Below, in pieces: positions 62,561-64,000 of a stretch of DNA of 64,000 nt. The translations under genes were made by a program, and so were the position numbers. Source of the DNA: Citrobacter freundii ATCC 8090 = MTCC 1658 = NBRC 12681 (GTDB lineage Bacteria > Pseudomonadota > Gammaproteobacteria > Enterobacterales > Enterobacteriaceae). Under the pieces are notes generated by a model. The model searched no databases and was not told where the DNA came from. It saw only the letters and a program-made list of their open reading frames with translations. Where the stretch lies: positions 4,030,001 through 4,094,000 of the forward strand of contig NZ_CP049015.1 in NCBI RefSeq assembly GCF_011064845.1, in the 5' to 3' direction. Numbering within the stretch: position 1 is the first letter of the stretch; the number at the start of each line of letters is the position of its first letter.

Positions 62561-63548
62561 CGCCGCCACGCTTGAGGATACCGTCCGCCGCTTGCGGCTT
62601 GGCGAGCGGGCTACGCTCGCCCAGGCAATGACGCTGGTCGAAAGCAGCCACCCGCGCCACCAGCCGCTGAGTACACAGTTGCTGGACGCAATTATGCCGT
62701 TCACCGGTAACGCCCTGCGTTTGGGGATAACCGGTACGCCGGGCGCGGGCAAAAGCACCTTTCTGGAAGCATTCGGCATGCTGTTAATCCGTCACGGATT
62801 ACGGGTGGCTGTGATCGCCGTCGATCCCAGCAGCCCGGTCAGCGGCGGCAGCATTCTTGGCGATAAAACCCGCATGACGGAGCTGTCTCGCGCCGAATCT
62901 GCGTTTATTCGCCCGGTCCCTTCCAGCGGTCATTTAGGCGGAGCCAGCCAGCGCGCCCGCGAATTAATGCTGTTGTGCGAGGCGGCTGGCTTTGACGTGG
63001 TGATTGTAGAAACCGTCGGCGTTGGGCAGTCAGAAACCGAAGTCGCAGGCATGGTGGATTGCTTTATCTCCCTGCAAATCGCTGGCGGTGGCGACGACTT
63101 GCAAGGCATCAAGAAAGGTCTGATGGAAATGGCGGATCTAGTCGTCATCAACAAGGACGACGGTGAGAACCATGCCAGCGTGGCCATCGCCCGCCATATG
63201 TACGAATCCGCCCTGCATATTCTGCGCCGCAAATATGACGAGTGGCAGCCGCTGGTTCTGACCTGTAGCGCCCTGGAAAAACGCGGTATTGAGGAGGTCT
63301 GGCAGGCAATAACCGACTTTAAAACGTGCCTTACCGCCAGCGGTCGACTGGAAAAAGTCCGCCAGCAGCAGGCGGTGGACTGGTTACACCAGCAGGCTGA
63401 AGAAGAAGCCCTACATCTGCTGTTTGCGCGGACTGATTTCGACCGCTATTTCCAGCAGACGCTACAGGCCGTCAAAAATAACGATCTGTCGCCGCGCACC
63501 GGTCTGCGGCACATCAGCGAATTTATCCAGCATCATTACTTTCAATAA
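62553..63548 (+). CDS. argK: Methylmalonyl-CoA mutase-associated GTPase ArgK (MeaB)
   Basis: The 331-aa G3E GTPase protects and loads the mutase. Walker A is [15 protein letters not shown]; the switch/D motif is [16 protein letters not shown]; base recognition is [10 protein letters not shown] (NKDD in place of NKxD). It overlaps scpA by 8 nt. Confidence 0.96.
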   Translation: MINAATLEDTVRRLRLGERATLAQAMTLVESSHPRHQPLSTQLLDAIMPFTGNALRLGITGTPGAGKSTFLEAFGMLLIRHGLRVAVIAVDPSSPVSGGSILGDKTRMTELSRAESAFIRPVPSSGHLGGASQRARELMLLCEAAGFDVVIVETVGVGQSETEVAGMVDCFISLQIAGGGDDLQGIKKGLMEMADLVVINKDDGENHASVAIARHMYESALHILRRKYDEWQPLVLTCSALEKRGIEEVWQAITDFKTCLTASGRLEKVRQQQAVDWLHQQAEEEALHLLFARTDFDRYFQQTLQAVKNNDLSPRTGLRHISEFIQHHYFQ

Positions 63549-63558
63549 AGAGAACATT

Positions 63559-64000
63559 ATGTCTTATCAATACGTCAACGTGGTCATCATCCAGAAAGTC
63601 GCGGTTATTGAGTTCAATTACGCCCGCAAGCTCAATGCCCTGAGTAAAGTGTTTATTGACGATCTGATGCAGGCGCTGAGCGATCTCAATCGTGCGGACA
63701 TTCGCTGCATCATTCTGCGCGCTCCGAGTGGAGCCAAAGTTTTCTCCGCCGGGCATGATATTCATGAACTCCCGACCGGACGTCGCGATCCGCTCTCCTA
63801 TGACGATCCGCTGCGTCAGATAACCCGCATGATCCAAAAATATCCAAAACCGGTGATCTCTATGGTTGAAGGCAGCGTCTGGGGCGGCGCATTTGAGATG
63901 ATCATGAGTTCCGATCTGATCATCGCCGCTGAAACATCCACCTTCTCGATGACCCCGGTCAACCTCGGCGTGCCGTATAACCTGGTCGGCATCCACAACC
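63559..64000 (+). CDS. scpB: Methylmalonyl-CoA decarboxylase (partial)
   Basis: The first 147 residues of a crotonase-fold enzyme: SAGHDIHELPTGRRDPLSYD and SMVEGSVWGGAFEMIMSSDL match E. coli ScpB. It makes propionyl-CoA from methylmalonyl-CoA. It starts 10 bp after argK and runs off the window. Confidence 0.96.
   Translation, partial: MSYQYVNVVIIQKVAVIEFNYARKLNALSKVFIDDLMQALSDLNRADIRCIILRAPSGAKVFSAGHDIHELPTGRRDPLSYDDPLRQITRMIQKYPKPVISMVEGSVWGGAFEMIMSSDLIIAAETSTFSMTPVNLGVPYNLVGIHN

Overview
This window looks like an enterobacterial chromosome close to Citrobacter, Escherichia and Salmonella; Citrobacter is an inference. The right half (about 31.3-64 kb) matches the E. coli K-12 gene order glyU, actS(ygeR), idi, lysS, prfB, recJ, dsbC, xerD, fldB, cptA(ygfX), sdhE, ygfZ, trhA(yqfA), yqfB, bglA, ygfF, gcvPHT, ubiI, ubiH, pepP, ygfB, zapA, ssrS, fau(ygfA), serA, rpiA, argP, scpA, argK and scpB. 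Proteins are close to full length and REP-type palindromes lie between operons. One difference I believe is real is an RpiR/MurR-type regulator between yqfB and bglA.

The left half (1-31.3 kb) is an array of mobile elements in the 3' end of the glyU tRNA-Gly(CCC) gene. Copies of the tRNA 3' end, in the same orientation, lie at 569-591, 11067-11082 and 31317-31339. They split the array into the last 568 bp of an element A that runs off the window, a complete element B (about 592-11066), and a complete element C (about 11083-31316).

Element B has its own tyrosine integrase next to its left att, an EAL-domain protein, and a tape-measure-like gene broken by IS911. It also has a leftward set of small genes with a winged-helix protein (candidate initiator), 18-bp iterons (candidate origin), and a tight operon that starts with a catalytic-domain-only recombinase. 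Its right-hand ~490 bp is non-coding and resembles the end of element A. Short sequence blocks are shared, and two hairpins keep their position while their sequences differ. This suggests an undescribed structured RNA or DNA end module.

Element C has a P4-satellite-like replication and regulation core: integrase, AlpA, Rha-like protein, Ash/Icd-like protein, a zinc-finger/Toprim primase-helicase, and SSB. Two loci 12.6 kb apart each carry three direct and three inverted copies of a GTTGGTTCA iteron, like the ori and crr of P4. I see no capsid, portal, terminase or tail gene, yet one operon encodes three very large phage ejection-type proteins (898, 575 and 855 aa; the first has a lytic transglycosylase domain). 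Element C also carries a two-gene soluble/membrane module behind a LexA-like box, an AT-rich 310-aa cargo gene beside the integrase, a YafO-like toxin-antitoxin candidate, and a second AlpA behind a set of repeated dyads.

The chromosomal genes group into functional units: lysS-prfB (translation), recJ-dsbC-xerD, the glycine cleavage operon gcvTHP, pepP-ubiH-ubiI, the zapA-6S RNA-fau unit, and scpA-argK-scpB (succinate to propionate through methylmalonyl-CoA).
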